DNA of 64,000 nt from contig JABIRL010000145.1 in the NCBI GenBank assembly GCA_018667855.1, positions 1 through 64,000 of the forward strand, written 5' to 3'. The DNA comes from Rhodospirillaceae bacterium (GTDB taxonomy: Bacteria > Pseudomonadota > Alphaproteobacteria > GCA-2731375). Below are positions 9,660 to 19,246 of the stretch, piece by piece (position 1 is the stretch's first letter; each line of letters begins with the position of its first letter). The position numbers and the translations under genes are program-made. Under the pieces are notes generated by a model. That model was not told where the DNA came from. It was given only the letters and a program-made list of their open reading frames with translations, and searched no databases.

Positions 9660-10799
9660 ATGAATGATGAAAGCGCGGGGCGTTTCCCGAAAATCACCGA
9701 ACGCGGCGTTGAAGACCTGCAAAAACGCGTCGGCGTTAAGATTGAAAATATGCCCGAACCTTGGTGTTACGAAGCGACCCGGGACAATATTCGCCATTAC
9801 GCCAACGGCATCGGTGACGACAACCCCTTGTGGTGTGATCCCGACTATGCCGCCAAGACCCAATATGGCGGCCTGATCGCCCTGCCAAGTTTCCTATTTG
9901 CCACCAACCGGATTATATCCGGCTACGTGGGCGGTCTGCCGGGTATTCATGCCATGTGGGCCGGGGCCGATTGGACCTGGCACAAATCACTGCGCCGCAA
10001 CGATGAAATTCAATGCGAAGCCTGGCTGAAGGAATTGATCCCCCACGATACGCAATTTTCAGGCCGCGCCATCCAACAGATCTATCACGTGGAATTTTAT
10101 AATCAGGATGGCGACAACGTCGCCAGCGCCGACAGCTGGTGCTTCCGCACCGAGCGGGACAAGGCGCGCGAGGCCGGCACCAAGTACGAGGCGGCAAAAA
10201 AGGGTCAGTTGACCTATACCGACGACGAGTTGGTGGACATCTACCGCCACTACGCCAATGAAGAAGTGCGCGGCGCCGAAACCCGCTACTACGAAGATGT
10301 CGCTGTCGGTGAAAAGCTGCCCACCATGCTCAAGGGTCCCATGACCGCCACGGGTTTCATCTGTTACGCCCAAGGCTGGGGCGGTTTGTATATCCGCGCC
10401 AACAAGCTGGCCTGGCAACAAATCCACAAGCATCCGGGACTGGGCGTCACCAACCGCTTCAACATCCCCGACTGCCCCGAACGGGTGCATTGGGAAAACG
10501 ATTTCGCCACGGAGGTCGGCGCGCCCGGCGCCTACGACTATGGACCGGAGCGCGTGTCATGGCTGACCCACCACCTGACCAATTGGATGGGTGACGATGG
10601 CTTCCTGGCCAGCCACAAGACCCGTATCCGCCGACATAACCCCGAGGGCGATGTGATTTACATCAATGGCGAGGTCAGCAACAAATTCGTCGACGATCAA
10701 GGCCGCCACTGCATCGAAATCACCCACGAAGCCCGCCAACAGGACGACGAACTGTCGATCCAGGGTACGGGCGTGGTTGTGTTGCCGTCGCGGGGATAG
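9660..10799 (+). CDS. MaoC-like double-hotdog dehydratase/hydratase
   Basis: 379 aa with N-terminal FAS1-type dehydratase-like half and C-terminal MaoC-like half; translationally close to upstream ligase. Confidence 0.78.
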   Translation: MNDESAGRFPKITERGVEDLQKRVGVKIENMPEPWCYEATRDNIRHYANGIGDDNPLWCDPDYAAKTQYGGLIALPSFLFATNRIISGYVGGLPGIHAMWAGADWTWHKSLRRNDEIQCEAWLKELIPHDTQFSGRAIQQIYHVEFYNQDGDNVASADSWCFRTERDKAREAGTKYEAAKKGQLTYTDDELVDIYRHYANEEVRGAETRYYEDVAVGEKLPTMLKGPMTATGFICYAQGWGGLYIRANKLAWQQIHKHPGLGVTNRFNIPDCPERVHWENDFATEVGAPGAYDYGPERVSWLTHHLTNWMGDDGFLASHKTRIRRHNPEGDVIYINGEVSNKFVDDQGRHCIEITHEARQQDDELSIQGTGVVVLPSRG

Positions 10800-10812
10800 A
10801 ATTTCGGTCCAA

Positions 10813-11253
10813 TTAATGTGCCGGCGTATAGCCCCGGCCGTCGTAGTCGAAATCCCACAGTTCGCGGTTCTTCTCGTTGGCCAGGAAATAGTTGGCGTGG
10901 TAGCTGCGGATTTCGGCGATCAGGCCGTCCTGGAACAGGTACCATTCGCTGCCGCGCAGGACCTCCGGCGTGCCGGTGGCGGGCGGGGTCCAGCGCATGC
11001 TCCATTCGATCACCGCTTCGGGCTCCTGCACCAGGGCATGGTCAAGCCGCCAATGGGCCTGGGTGCGCGGGCCGACCTTGACCCAATAGTTAGCCAACCC
11101 CTCGGCGCCCCGCACGGCACCATGATCGACGAAATAATGCACGATGTCCGGGGTGAAGGTGGACATCATCAAATCGTAATCGGCGGTATTGCAGCCGTCA
11201 TAATAACGTTTGATGGCGTCGATATAGGCATGGCCGGATTGCCGGGGCATCAT
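10813..11253 (-). CDS. NTF2-like / SnoaL-like nuclear transport factor 2 family protein
   Basis: AYIDAIKRYYDGCNTADYDLMMSTFTPDIVHYF... fold signature. Confidence 0.75.
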   Translation of the reverse strand: MMPRQSGHAYIDAIKRYYDGCNTADYDLMMSTFTPDIVHYFVDHGAVRGAEGLANYWVKVGPRTQAHWRLDHALVQEPEAVIEWSMRWTPPATGTPEVLRGSEWYLFQDGLIAEIRSYHANYFLANEKNRELWDFDYDGRGYTPAH

Positions 11254-11274
11254 ATGCTTTCCATGTGCTAACGA

Positions 11275-11673
11275 TTAGGCCGCGATTGGCGTAAACAACG
11301 GCAATGTGAAACCGCCGTCGATGGGATGGAATACTACCTCCACCTGGTCATCGATGGCCAAGGTGTCGAAATCGCAATCGATGATGTTGGTCATCATGGT
11401 GACGCCTTCCTCCAGCCGTACGTAGGCGATGACGTAGGGTACCGGAGCCCGGCGCATGACGGAAAAGCTATAGATGCTGCCCTTGCCCGACGCCTCATAC
11501 CATTCGGTGTTGGAGCTGAAACAGTGCGGGCAGATGGCGCGCGGGTAATAGTGGGTTTCGCCGCAATCCGTGCAGCGTTTGAGCAATAACTTGCCTGCCG
11601 CCGTGCCTTCCCAGAACGGCTCCGCATCAAGGGCCGGCGCCGGCAGGGGATAATCCGGGTACTGCGCGCTCAT
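11275..11673 (-). CDS. Zn-ribbon/OB-fold (DUF35) protein
   Basis: LLKRCTDCGETHYYPRAICPHCFS zinc ribbon followed by OB-fold; overlaps the thiolase operon partner. Confidence 0.88.
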   Translation of the reverse strand: MSAQYPDYPLPAPALDAEPFWEGTAAGKLLLKRCTDCGETHYYPRAICPHCFSSNTEWYEASGKGSIYSFSVMRRAPVPYVIAYVRLEEGVTMMTNIIDCDFDTLAIDDQVEVVFHPIDGGFTLPLFTPIAA

Positions 11674-12848
11674 GCGTCGTACCTCCCCAATATAGCCGTG
11701 GCGCTGCACAGGCGCGTCGAGATCAACCCGCCGGAGCCATGGGCAAGGGCAAAGGTGCAATCGGGCACCTGTACCTTTGGGTGCGCCTCGCAACGTACCT
11801 GGCGCGTCGCTTCAATGATCTTGGTCATGCTGCCCCGGTTGGAGGGGTGGTTGTTGCACAGACCGCCGCCGTCAGTGTTGAACGGTAGTTTGCCAACGCC
11901 GGAAATCAGATTGCCGTCGGATACGAATTTTCCGCCCTGGCCCTTTTCGCAAAAGCCCAGATCCTCCAACGTAATCAGCACGGTGATGGTAAAACTGTCA
12001 TAGATCGTGACCATGTCGATGTCGGCGGGCGTCAGATTGGCTTCCTCAAAAGCAATAGCGCCTGATTTGATACCTGCCGTGTGGGTCAGTTCGACCTGCC
12101 CACGGTTGGTGGTCTTGATCGCATCGCCCTGGCCCAATACCTTGACGCATCGGTCACGGTGGGGATCTCCCAGTGATTTGGCGATCTCCGGGCTGACCAC
12201 CACCAATGCGCCGCCGCCGTCACTGACCACGCAACAATCCAGGCGGTGCAGCGGGTCGGCGATCATGGGGGAATTGACCACATCCTCGACCGTGACCACC
12301 TTGCGCAACATGGCGTGTTCGTTGTGCTGGGCATGTTGCGAAGCCGCGACCTTGATCCAGGCAAGTTGCTCCGCCGTGGTGCCGAATTCGTGGCGATGGC
12401 GCATGGCGGCCATGGCGTAGTTGTTGACGATGTTCTGATTGAACGGCGTTTCGAAGCCCAGATCGGGGGTGTCGTTGCCATAGTCGGGCAATGGGCCGCT
12501 GGTTGCCATGCGCGGACGGCCGGCCAGGGTGATCAGGGCGACGGAACACTTTCCCGCCGCGATCGCCTCGGCCGCATGGCCCAGGTGCACCACATAGGCC
12601 GAGCCGCCGGTATCGGTGGAATCCGTATAGCGGACGTCCAGGCCCATGTATTCCACCATGGACAGCCCGCCAAGCCCCGGCGCGTCGCCGGCACAGAAAT
12701 AGCCGTCCACATCGTCCTTGGTCAGCCCCGCATCGGCCAGGGCGCCGCGGGCCACCTCGGCATGCAACTGGGCCACTGATTTATCCACCGCGTGGCGGGT
12801 CGGATGTTCGTATGCGCCCGCGATGTACGCCTTACAGGGTCGCGCCAT
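11670..12848 (-). CDS. Thiolase family protein (SCP-x/lipid-transfer-like)
   Basis: Thiolase-fold sequence (NNHPSNRGSMTKIIEATRQVR, ALAHGSGGLISTRLCSATAIL). Confidence 0.85.
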   Translation of the reverse strand: MARPCKAYIAGAYEHPTRHAVDKSVAQLHAEVARGALADAGLTKDDVDGYFCAGDAPGLGGLSMVEYMGLDVRYTDSTDTGGSAYVVHLGHAAEAIAAGKCSVALITLAGRPRMATSGPLPDYGNDTPDLGFETPFNQNIVNNYAMAAMRHRHEFGTTAEQLAWIKVAASQHAQHNEHAMLRKVVTVEDVVNSPMIADPLHRLDCCVVSDGGGALVVVSPEIAKSLGDPHRDRCVKVLGQGDAIKTTNRGQVELTHTAGIKSGAIAFEEANLTPADIDMVTIYDSFTITVLITLEDLGFCEKGQGGKFVSDGNLISGVGKLPFNTDGGGLCNNHPSNRGSMTKIIEATRQVRCEAHPKVQVPDCTFALAHGSGGLISTRLCSATAILGRYDA

Positions 12849-12861
12849 TTCCAGATTCTAC

Positions 12862-13209
12862 CTATTTTGCCGCCATCACCATGATTTCCACCAAATAGCC
12901 GGGCGCGGCCAGATCGCTGCACAGGCCGGCGCGGACGGGCGGGTTTTCCGGATCGATCCAGCCATCCCAAACTTCGTTCATGGCGGCGAAATTGCGCATG
13001 TCGGTAACCCATAGCTGGGCCCACAGCAGTTTCGACTTGCTGCTGCCCGCGGTCGCCAACAGGGCGTCGATCTTGGCCAGGACCTGGCGGGTCTGCTCGC
13101 TAATGTCGGCATTTATGTCACTGGCGACCTGCCCGGCCAGATAAACGACGTTGTTATGTTCGACTGCCTGGCTCATGCGTGGGCCGGGGTTATGCCGGGT
13201 GATATCCAT
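12862..13209 (-). CDS. RidA family protein
   Basis: RMSQAVEHNNVVYLAGQVASD...TRQVLAKIDALLATAGSSKSKLLWAQLWVTDM; start at MDITRHNPG. Confidence 0.87.
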   Translation of the reverse strand: MDITRHNPGPRMSQAVEHNNVVYLAGQVASDINADISEQTRQVLAKIDALLATAGSSKSKLLWAQLWVTDMRNFAAMNEVWDGWIDPENPPVRAGLCSDLAAPGYLVEIMVMAAK

Positions 13210-13265
13210 TATTTTATTCCTTCGGTTTGCTGGTGGTGCCTTGCGCAAGACGATTCTATAGAGTT

Positions 13266-13319
13266 TAGTGGTCTTTCGCTCCTCACTGATAGGTGCCATC
13301 CGTCAGGAGCGGACCACTA
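13266..13319. repeat. Long inverted repeat / hairpin in the 5' region between divergent ridA-type gene and efp
   Basis: TAGTGGTC(13266-13273)...GACCACTA(13312-13319) enclosing CGCTCCT(13277-13283)...AGGAGCG(13305-13311). Confidence 0.7.
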
Positions 13320-13518
13320 GAATGCTGCAGAAGCCTAACCCAGCGAAAATGCCAAGGCAAAAGCAAAACGCCGGCGGCGGTCCATCATCGGCGTATTGGC
13401 AGCTTCGTCATTGCGTCCCATGGGCTGTCCTGGTAGGTTCCGCCGCCTTTCCGCGCTGTAGAGCGACAGAATTGCGGGCGGGAAACCATGCACGAGGTCT
13501 AACGATGAGGATGACGCC

Positions 13519-14085
13519 ATGAGGATCAATGGCAATGCCATTCGGCCCGGAAATGTGGTCGAGCATAAGGGCGGCTTGTGGCGGGCGGTAAAGATCGCCC
13601 ACACCCAGCCCGGCAAGGGCGGCGCCTATTTGCAGGTCGAATTGCGCAATCTGCGCGATGGCAGCAAACTGAACGAACGTTTCCGGGCTTCGGAAAATGT
13701 CGAAAAAATTCGCCTGGATCAAAAGGATCATCAATTCCTGTTCGGCGATGGTGACAGCTTTACCTTCATGGACGTCGAAACTTACGAACAAGTTGAATTG
13801 AATGGCGATCAACTGGGCGACATGGCGGCCTATTTGCAGGACGGCATGTCCGTGTCCATAGAAAGCCATGAAGGCAGTATTCTCGGCGTGTCACTGCCAG
13901 AGCATGTTGTTTTGGAAGTCATGGAGACGGAACCTGTCCTGAAGGGTCAGACGGCCGCCGCGTCCTATAAGCCGGCGGTGCTGGAGAATGACATCCGCTC
14001 CTCGGTGCCGCCGTTTGTTGGCGTCGGCGATAAAATCGTCGTCGCGACCGAGGATGGCTCCTACGTCAAGCGGGCCGATAGTTGA
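13519..14085 (+). CDS. efp: Elongation factor P
   Basis: [50 protein letters not shown], characteristic EF-P N-terminus. Confidence 0.96.
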   Translation: MRINGNAIRPGNVVEHKGGLWRAVKIAHTQPGKGGAYLQVELRNLRDGSKLNERFRASENVEKIRLDQKDHQFLFGDGDSFTFMDVETYEQVELNGDQLGDMAAYLQDGMSVSIESHEGSILGVSLPEHVVLEVMETEPVLKGQTAAASYKPAVLENDIRSSVPPFVGVGDKIVVATEDGSYVKRADS

Positions 14086-14138
14086 GCCTTCTGTTGCCGT
14101 TGCCCGCAGACATAATTTTCGCCGATTGGAACTGATCG

Positions 14139-14942
14139 TTGGCCAGAACATCTCCCACAATGAACATCATGCAACAGGCGGCGCGCAAAGCATCGCGTCG
14201 ATTGGTGCGTGATTTTGGCGAAGTGGAAAACTTGCAAGTCTCGCGCAAGGGACCGGGTGATTTTGTCACCGCCGCCGACGTGCGCACCGATGATATGCTG
14301 CGCGATGCCCTGTTGCAGGCCCGGCCAACCTATGGCTTCCTGACCGAGGAAGGCGAGGATATCGTTGGCGAAGACGAGGCCCGGCGCTGGATCATTGATC
14401 CCATCGACGGCACGACAAATTTCATGCACGGCATCCCGATGTTCGCCATTTCAATTGCGTTGGAGGAAATGGGCGAAGTGACGTCCGCTCTGGTCTATGC
14501 GCCAATTTCCGACGAGATGTTCTGGGCCGAAAAGGGCCAGGGCGCTTTTTTGAATGACCGCCGCCTGCGGGTCGCCGCGCGCCGGCATATGGGTGATACG
14601 GTGATAGGAACCGGAATTCCCCATCTGGGCCGCCCGGAAAATCCAAGCTATGCAGCCGAAATGAGTGCCATCGCCGGCGAATGCGCGGGCATTCGGCGCA
14701 TGGGCTCCGCGGCCCTGGATCTGGCTTATGTCGCAGCCGGGCGCTTCGATGGTGTCTGGGAAACCGGTTTGTCACCTTGGGATATTGCCGCCGGGTTGTT
14801 GCTGGCACGGGAAGCGGGCGCCATGGTTAGCCGCACCGATGGCGGCGCTGACCCGATGTACAAAGGCGATGTGCTGGCGGCGAATGAGGCGATTCACGGC
14901 CGCATGCTGCGCTTGATCAGGCAGGCCCGACGTCCTGGGTAA
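14139..14942 (+). CDS. suhB: Inositol monophosphatase family protein
   Basis: FLTEEGED, WIIDPIDGTTNFMHGIP, WDIAAGLLLAREAGA motifs. Confidence 0.92.
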   Translation: MARTSPTMNIMQQAARKASRRLVRDFGEVENLQVSRKGPGDFVTAADVRTDDMLRDALLQARPTYGFLTEEGEDIVGEDEARRWIIDPIDGTTNFMHGIPMFAISIALEEMGEVTSALVYAPISDEMFWAEKGQGAFLNDRRLRVAARRHMGDTVIGTGIPHLGRPENPSYAAEMSAIAGECAGIRRMGSAALDLAYVAAGRFDGVWETGLSPWDIAAGLLLAREAGAMVSRTDGGADPMYKGDVLAANEAIHGRMLRLIRQARRPG

Positions 14943-15155
14943 TTCCCGTCGGAACCTGCCGTGGCCGGAATGCCACATTTTCGCCAAGATTTGTCCCTCT
15001 AATTGCGCACTGGAGCGGGAAACCTGTCCTGCATGTAAAGAGAACGCGCTAAATCATTGCCCGGACAGGCATTTTGCTCTATCGTGCCGGGCTAACAGAT
15101 AAGGCTGTGGAGCCACCCTGGAAGGTGTCGGATAACGCACCGGAACAGTGTCGGG

Positions 15156-16556
15156 TTGCACGATCTTATCAGGGATCAACATTTTGCCTCGAGAAACAGC
15201 CGCGAAAGCACCATGAAAGCAAATCTTGACGCGATCCTTGGCTCCATGAATGATTCCCCGCGAATGCCTCGCCGTGCGATAAGTATATCGGGGAAAGCAA
15301 TTTTTTTGACGGCTTTTGCCGTGAGCCTGGGGATGGTTTCCACTGCCCGTACTGTTGTCGCGCAACAGACCGTGCATATTGGCGGACAGGGCGGCACGGC
15401 AGGAGTTACAATTAATCTCAGCGCCATTTATGGCAACACTGGCGGCAACATGGGCGGCAACACTGGCGGCAACATGGTCGCACCGGTACCATCGCTGCAA
15501 ATTGACCTTGCCAGGCGCCAGGGCGGCCGGCAGTTGTTGATTCCAAATTTGAATATGCGCCCCGCGAAGCGGCAATTCACGCTGCGCCGGCCCGGTCCGG
15601 CAACCGCATCGAAGGCGCCGGCAATGGCGCCGGCCGGGACACAGAATACGATGCCGGCAATCCGGACCCCTGTCATGACCGCAAGGCCGGCCACACCGCC
15701 CCCCGCTGCGATGCCATCCGCCATGGCGCCCCCCATCAAGCGTGAAGTCGTGCCGCCCATCCGGCGCGAGGCGGTGCCCCAGATCAGATCTAAAATAGCT
15801 AGCAACCGCCCGCCCGCGCCGTCAGCGCCGGAGCCGCCAAAACCGACCACCATTACGAAGCCTGTTGCCAAAATGCCGGCTAAGAAATTAACGGTGTCTT
15901 CGAGGCAGGCGCGTCTGGCCCCGCCGCCGCCGCCCGCGCCGATAATTTCGGCGCCCAAGCCGAAGGCGGCGCCTATGCCGAAGGCGGCGCCCATGGCCGT
16001 GGCTAAACCCAAGGTCATGCCAAAAAAGGTCACGCCAAAAGCTGTCGCGAGCAAGATGCCAATATCGCCGCCGCCGCCCCCTGCCGCCAGCAAGCTGGTG
16101 CCGCCTCCGCCGCCACCGATGATCGCCAGTAAGACGGTGAAGAAAATCGCCACAATCCCGGCCGCCCCACCGTTGCCTGCGAAGGCGGAAAAACCGGTTG
16201 ATCGTCAAGTTGAACGTCAGCGCGTCGCGGCCCTGAAACCACCGGGCAGTGCCAGTTTAGAAGTTCGCTTCCGGGCGGGCAGTTCGGTTTTATCCCGCGA
16301 CGACGAAAAACGCTTAAAGACCATGGCCAGGAAAGTCGAGCCGACGGATGCGCGATTGCAATTGAAGGCCTATGCGGAAGCCACGGGCAATGATACCTCG
16401 AAGGCACGGCGGCTGTCGTTGTCCCGGGCGTTGTCGGTGCGATCTTTCCTGATTGAAAACGGTTTGCGCAGCACGCGGATCGATGTGCGCGCCTTGGGCA
16501 TCGCGCGCGATGGCGGGCCGCCGGATCGGGTTGATGTTTTGATGCTGGAGCGGTAG
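15156..16556 (+). CDS. Pro/Ala/Lys-rich protein with C-terminal OmpA domain
   Basis: Signal-anchor-like N-terminus, long PAPK-rich linker, C-terminal OmpA-like domain (SLEVRFRAGSSVLSRDDEKRLKTMARKV...RVDVLML); start may be 15213. Confidence 0.8.
   Translation: MHDLIRDQHFASRNSRESTMKANLDAILGSMNDSPRMPRRAISISGKAIFLTAFAVSLGMVSTARTVVAQQTVHIGGQGGTAGVTINLSAIYGNTGGNMGGNTGGNMVAPVPSLQIDLARRQGGRQLLIPNLNMRPAKRQFTLRRPGPATASKAPAMAPAGTQNTMPAIRTPVMTARPATPPPAAMPSAMAPPIKREVVPPIRREAVPQIRSKIASNRPPAPSAPEPPKPTTITKPVAKMPAKKLTVSSRQARLAPPPPPAPIISAPKPKAAPMPKAAPMAVAKPKVMPKKVTPKAVASKMPISPPPPPAASKLVPPPPPPMIASKTVKKIATIPAAPPLPAKAEKPVDRQVERQRVAALKPPGSASLEVRFRAGSSVLSRDDEKRLKTMARKVEPTDARLQLKAYAEATGNDTSKARRLSLSRALSVRSFLIENGLRSTRIDVRALGIARDGGPPDRVDVLMLER
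15432..15477 (+). repeat. Tandem 24-bp coding repeat encoding GGNTGGNM
   Basis: ggcggcaacactggcggcaacatg in two near-complete copies. Confidence 0.7.
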
Positions 16557-16674
16557 CACATAATACCGTGCCGTTCGAAGGAACGCGGTCGGATGCGGGT
16601 ATGTGAGAGTTGCATTTGCGCGGAATCGGTTTCCATGGATTGCTGAGGGCAGTAGATATGAATGGAATTGCGGC

Positions 16675-17814
16675 ATGACCAAGCCAGACCGCTATCTGGT
16701 CCGCATGGCGATATTCCTGGCCTTGGTCGCTGCCGCGGCGGTGCTGCTGTATCTGCCTCTGGTCCGGGCCTTTCAGGCGAATACCGTACTAAATGGCATG
16801 ATCCTGGCGACGCTGGCATTCGGCATTGTCCATGCCTTTCGTCAGGTCCTGATGCTGCGTCCGGAAGTGGAGTGGGTCGAAACTTTTCGCCGCTCGGAAC
16901 CCGGGCTATCGGTCCAGCGTGAACCGCGGTTGTTGGCGCCCATGGCGACCATGCTGGGGGAGCGCACGGCGGGCCGAATGTCATTGTCGGCGCTGTCCAT
17001 GCGCTCGATGCTGGATTCCATTCATTCCCGATTGGATGAAAGCCGAGATCTGTCCCGCTATCTGATCGGTTTGCTGATCTTTCTCGGTCTGCTGGGCACT
17101 TTTTGGGGCTTGTTGGAAACGGTTGGCGCCGTGGGCAAGACAATTGGCAGTCTATCCCTGGCCGCCGGTGACTTCGCCAGCATTTTTTCGGATTTGAAAG
17201 AAGGCCTGCAGTCACCCTTAAACGGCATGGCGATCGCTTTTTCGTCCTCATTGTTCGGTTTGGCCGGCAGTCTGGTACTTGGTTTCCTGGAGTTGCAGGC
17301 CAGTCAGGCGCAGAACCGGTTTTATAATGATCTGGAAGAATGGCTTTCCAGCTATACCCGCCTCTCCAGCGGCAGCGGCCTGGCGGAAGGCGACCAATCA
17401 GTACCAGCCTACGTTCAGGCGTTGCTGGAACAAACCGCCGATAGTCTGGAAAATCTGCAACGCACGATCTCCCGCTCGGAAGAGGGGCGGGGCTCGGCAC
17501 AGAACACCTTGATGGCCTTGGTGGACAAACTATCCATCCTGACCGATCAGATGAAGGCGGAACAAGGCCTGATGGTTCAGCTGGTGGAAAATCAGATGGA
17601 AGTCCGTCCTGTGCTGCAAAGCCTGAACAATCACCTGGAAGGACAGCAAAGCGGCCTGGATGAAGCCAGCCGCGGCCATCTTCGCAACCTTGACAATTAC
17701 GTCGTGCGTTTGCTGGAGGAGATGAGCGAGGGCCGCAATCAAACCGTGGCCGAAGTGCGTAGTGAAATCAAACTCCTTGCCCGTACGATCGCGGCCATGG
17801 CCGATGAGCGTTGA
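16675..17814 (+). CDS. MotA/TolQ/ExbB proton-channel-type membrane protein
   Basis: LIGLLIFLGLLGTFWGLLETVGAVGKTI and LNGMAIAFSSSLFGLAGSLVLGFLEL; C-terminal coiled coil; start at MTKPDRYL. Confidence 0.82.
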   Translation: MTKPDRYLVRMAIFLALVAAAAVLLYLPLVRAFQANTVLNGMILATLAFGIVHAFRQVLMLRPEVEWVETFRRSEPGLSVQREPRLLAPMATMLGERTAGRMSLSALSMRSMLDSIHSRLDESRDLSRYLIGLLIFLGLLGTFWGLLETVGAVGKTIGSLSLAAGDFASIFSDLKEGLQSPLNGMAIAFSSSLFGLAGSLVLGFLELQASQAQNRFYNDLEEWLSSYTRLSSGSGLAEGDQSVPAYVQALLEQTADSLENLQRTISRSEEGRGSAQNTLMALVDKLSILTDQMKAEQGLMVQLVENQMEVRPVLQSLNNHLEGQQSGLDEASRGHLRNLDNYVVRLLEEMSEGRNQTVAEVRSEIKLLARTIAAMADER

Positions 17815-17860
17815 GCGATTTCCAATGACCGCTTGTCCGATAATCAACATACGATGATCG

Positions 17861-19180
17861 ATGGCCAGACGACGCAATAGTAACGCCGGTTCCGTCAACA
17901 TCTGGCCCGGCTTTGTCGATGCCTTGGCCACGCTGTTGCTGGTCATCATCTTCCTGCTGGTGGTGTTCGTGCTGGCACAGGTGCTGTTGACCCAGGCCAT
18001 TTCGGGCAAGGATGAAGCATTGGACCGGCTGAACCGGCAGGTCGCGGAGTTGGCCGATTTGCTGGACTTGGAACGCCAGGCCAATGTGGACCTTCGCCTG
18101 AACATCGCCCAGCTATCATCCTCTCTGCAAACAACTGCCGCGGGCCGTGATCAGTTGCAGGTTGAGCTACGGCAGATGGTCAACCGGGCCCAACAGGCCG
18201 AAGATGCCTTGGCCGCGGCGCAAAGCCGGGAGCAGATCAGCCGCGAAGTCAGCCAACGCCGCCTGCTGGAGCTGGAAAGCCTGCGCCGGGACATTGAAGC
18301 CCTGCGCAAATTACGCGGTACGTTGGAGGCCCAGGTCAGCAAACTGACGCAAAATCTGGCCGTGCGGGAAACCGAGTTGGGTACCTTGCGGGACCGCAGC
18401 AAGGAACTGCAATCCGCGCTGGCCAGCGAGCGGGAACGTACCTTGTTGGCACAAAAGGAAATTGATGAGCGGGAAATCCGGCTATCGGAATTGCTGGACC
18501 TCTATACCCGCCTGGAAGAAGACTACAATGCGGAGCAGGTCTTGAGTTCGGAACAAAAGGCCCAGGTCGGCGTTCTGAACCAGCAGATCCTTGCCCTGCG
18601 GCGGGAGCTGCAGCAATTGAACGACGCCCTGAATGCCTCGGAAACCAAGGATCAGCAGGACGAAGCGACCATAACCGATCTGGGCAAACAACTGAACCGC
18701 GCCCTGGCCAGCAAGGTCCAGGAATTGACCCGCTATCGTTCGGAATTCTTCGGCAAATTACGGGAAGTTCTCGGCCAGCGGCGGGGTATTCGCATTGTCG
18801 GCGATCGGTTCGTTTTTCAATCCGAGGTGCTTTTCGGCTCCGGCTCCGCCCTGCTGGAGCGGGCGGGCCAGGCCCAGATTGCCCAGATGGCGACGACCCT
18901 GGTGGAAATTTCCCGGCAGATACCGGCCGACATCAATTGGGTGCTGCGGGTCGATGGGCATACGGATGCAATACCGATTTCGACGCCTCAGTTCCCTTCG
19001 AATTGGGAGCTGTCGGCGGCGCGGGCTATTGCCGTGGTCAAGTTCATGGTCGAACAAGGCGTACCCGCGAACCGCCTGGCGGCGACGGGTTTCGGCGAAT
19101 TCCAACCCCTAGACGACCGATCCGGCGAAATCGCTTACCGCCGCAACCGACGTATCGAATTCAAGTTGACCCAGCGTTGA
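17861..19180 (+). CDS. MotB/OmpA-like peptidoglycan-binding protein with long coiled coil
   Basis: One N-terminal TM (WPGFVDALATLLLVIIFLLVVFVLAQVLLT), coiled coil, C-terminal OmpA domain (WVLRVDGHTDAIPIS...NWELSAARAIAVVKFM...YRRNRRIEFKL). Confidence 0.87.
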   Translation: MARRRNSNAGSVNIWPGFVDALATLLLVIIFLLVVFVLAQVLLTQAISGKDEALDRLNRQVAELADLLDLERQANVDLRLNIAQLSSSLQTTAAGRDQLQVELRQMVNRAQQAEDALAAAQSREQISREVSQRRLLELESLRRDIEALRKLRGTLEAQVSKLTQNLAVRETELGTLRDRSKELQSALASERERTLLAQKEIDEREIRLSELLDLYTRLEEDYNAEQVLSSEQKAQVGVLNQQILALRRELQQLNDALNASETKDQQDEATITDLGKQLNRALASKVQELTRYRSEFFGKLREVLGQRRGIRIVGDRFVFQSEVLFGSGSALLERAGQAQIAQMATTLVEISRQIPADINWVLRVDGHTDAIPISTPQFPSNWELSAARAIAVVKFMVEQGVPANRLAATGFGEFQPLDDRSGEIAYRRNRRIEFKLTQR

Positions 19181-19246
19181 TATCGCCAGGATGGTTTCGG
19201 GCGTCTAAGAGCATGGCGGTACCAGCCAGATTGCGCTGTAGCCTAT

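Noticed and set aside
15428-16153. 241-aa minus-strand Gly/Ala-rich hydrophobic ORF
   Set aside because: Antisense image of the Pro/Ala-rich linker of the OmpA-domain protein
16370-17500. 376-aa minus-strand ORF
   Set aside because: Antisense to the MotA/TolQ-like gene; low-complexity Pro/Arg/Ser-rich composition
16675-19180. Zorya-type defence system (ZorA/ZorB resemblance)
   Set aside because: Only the MotA-like and MotB/OmpA-like components are present; no ZorC/ZorD helicase or ZorE nuclease nearby, neighbours are housekeeping genes
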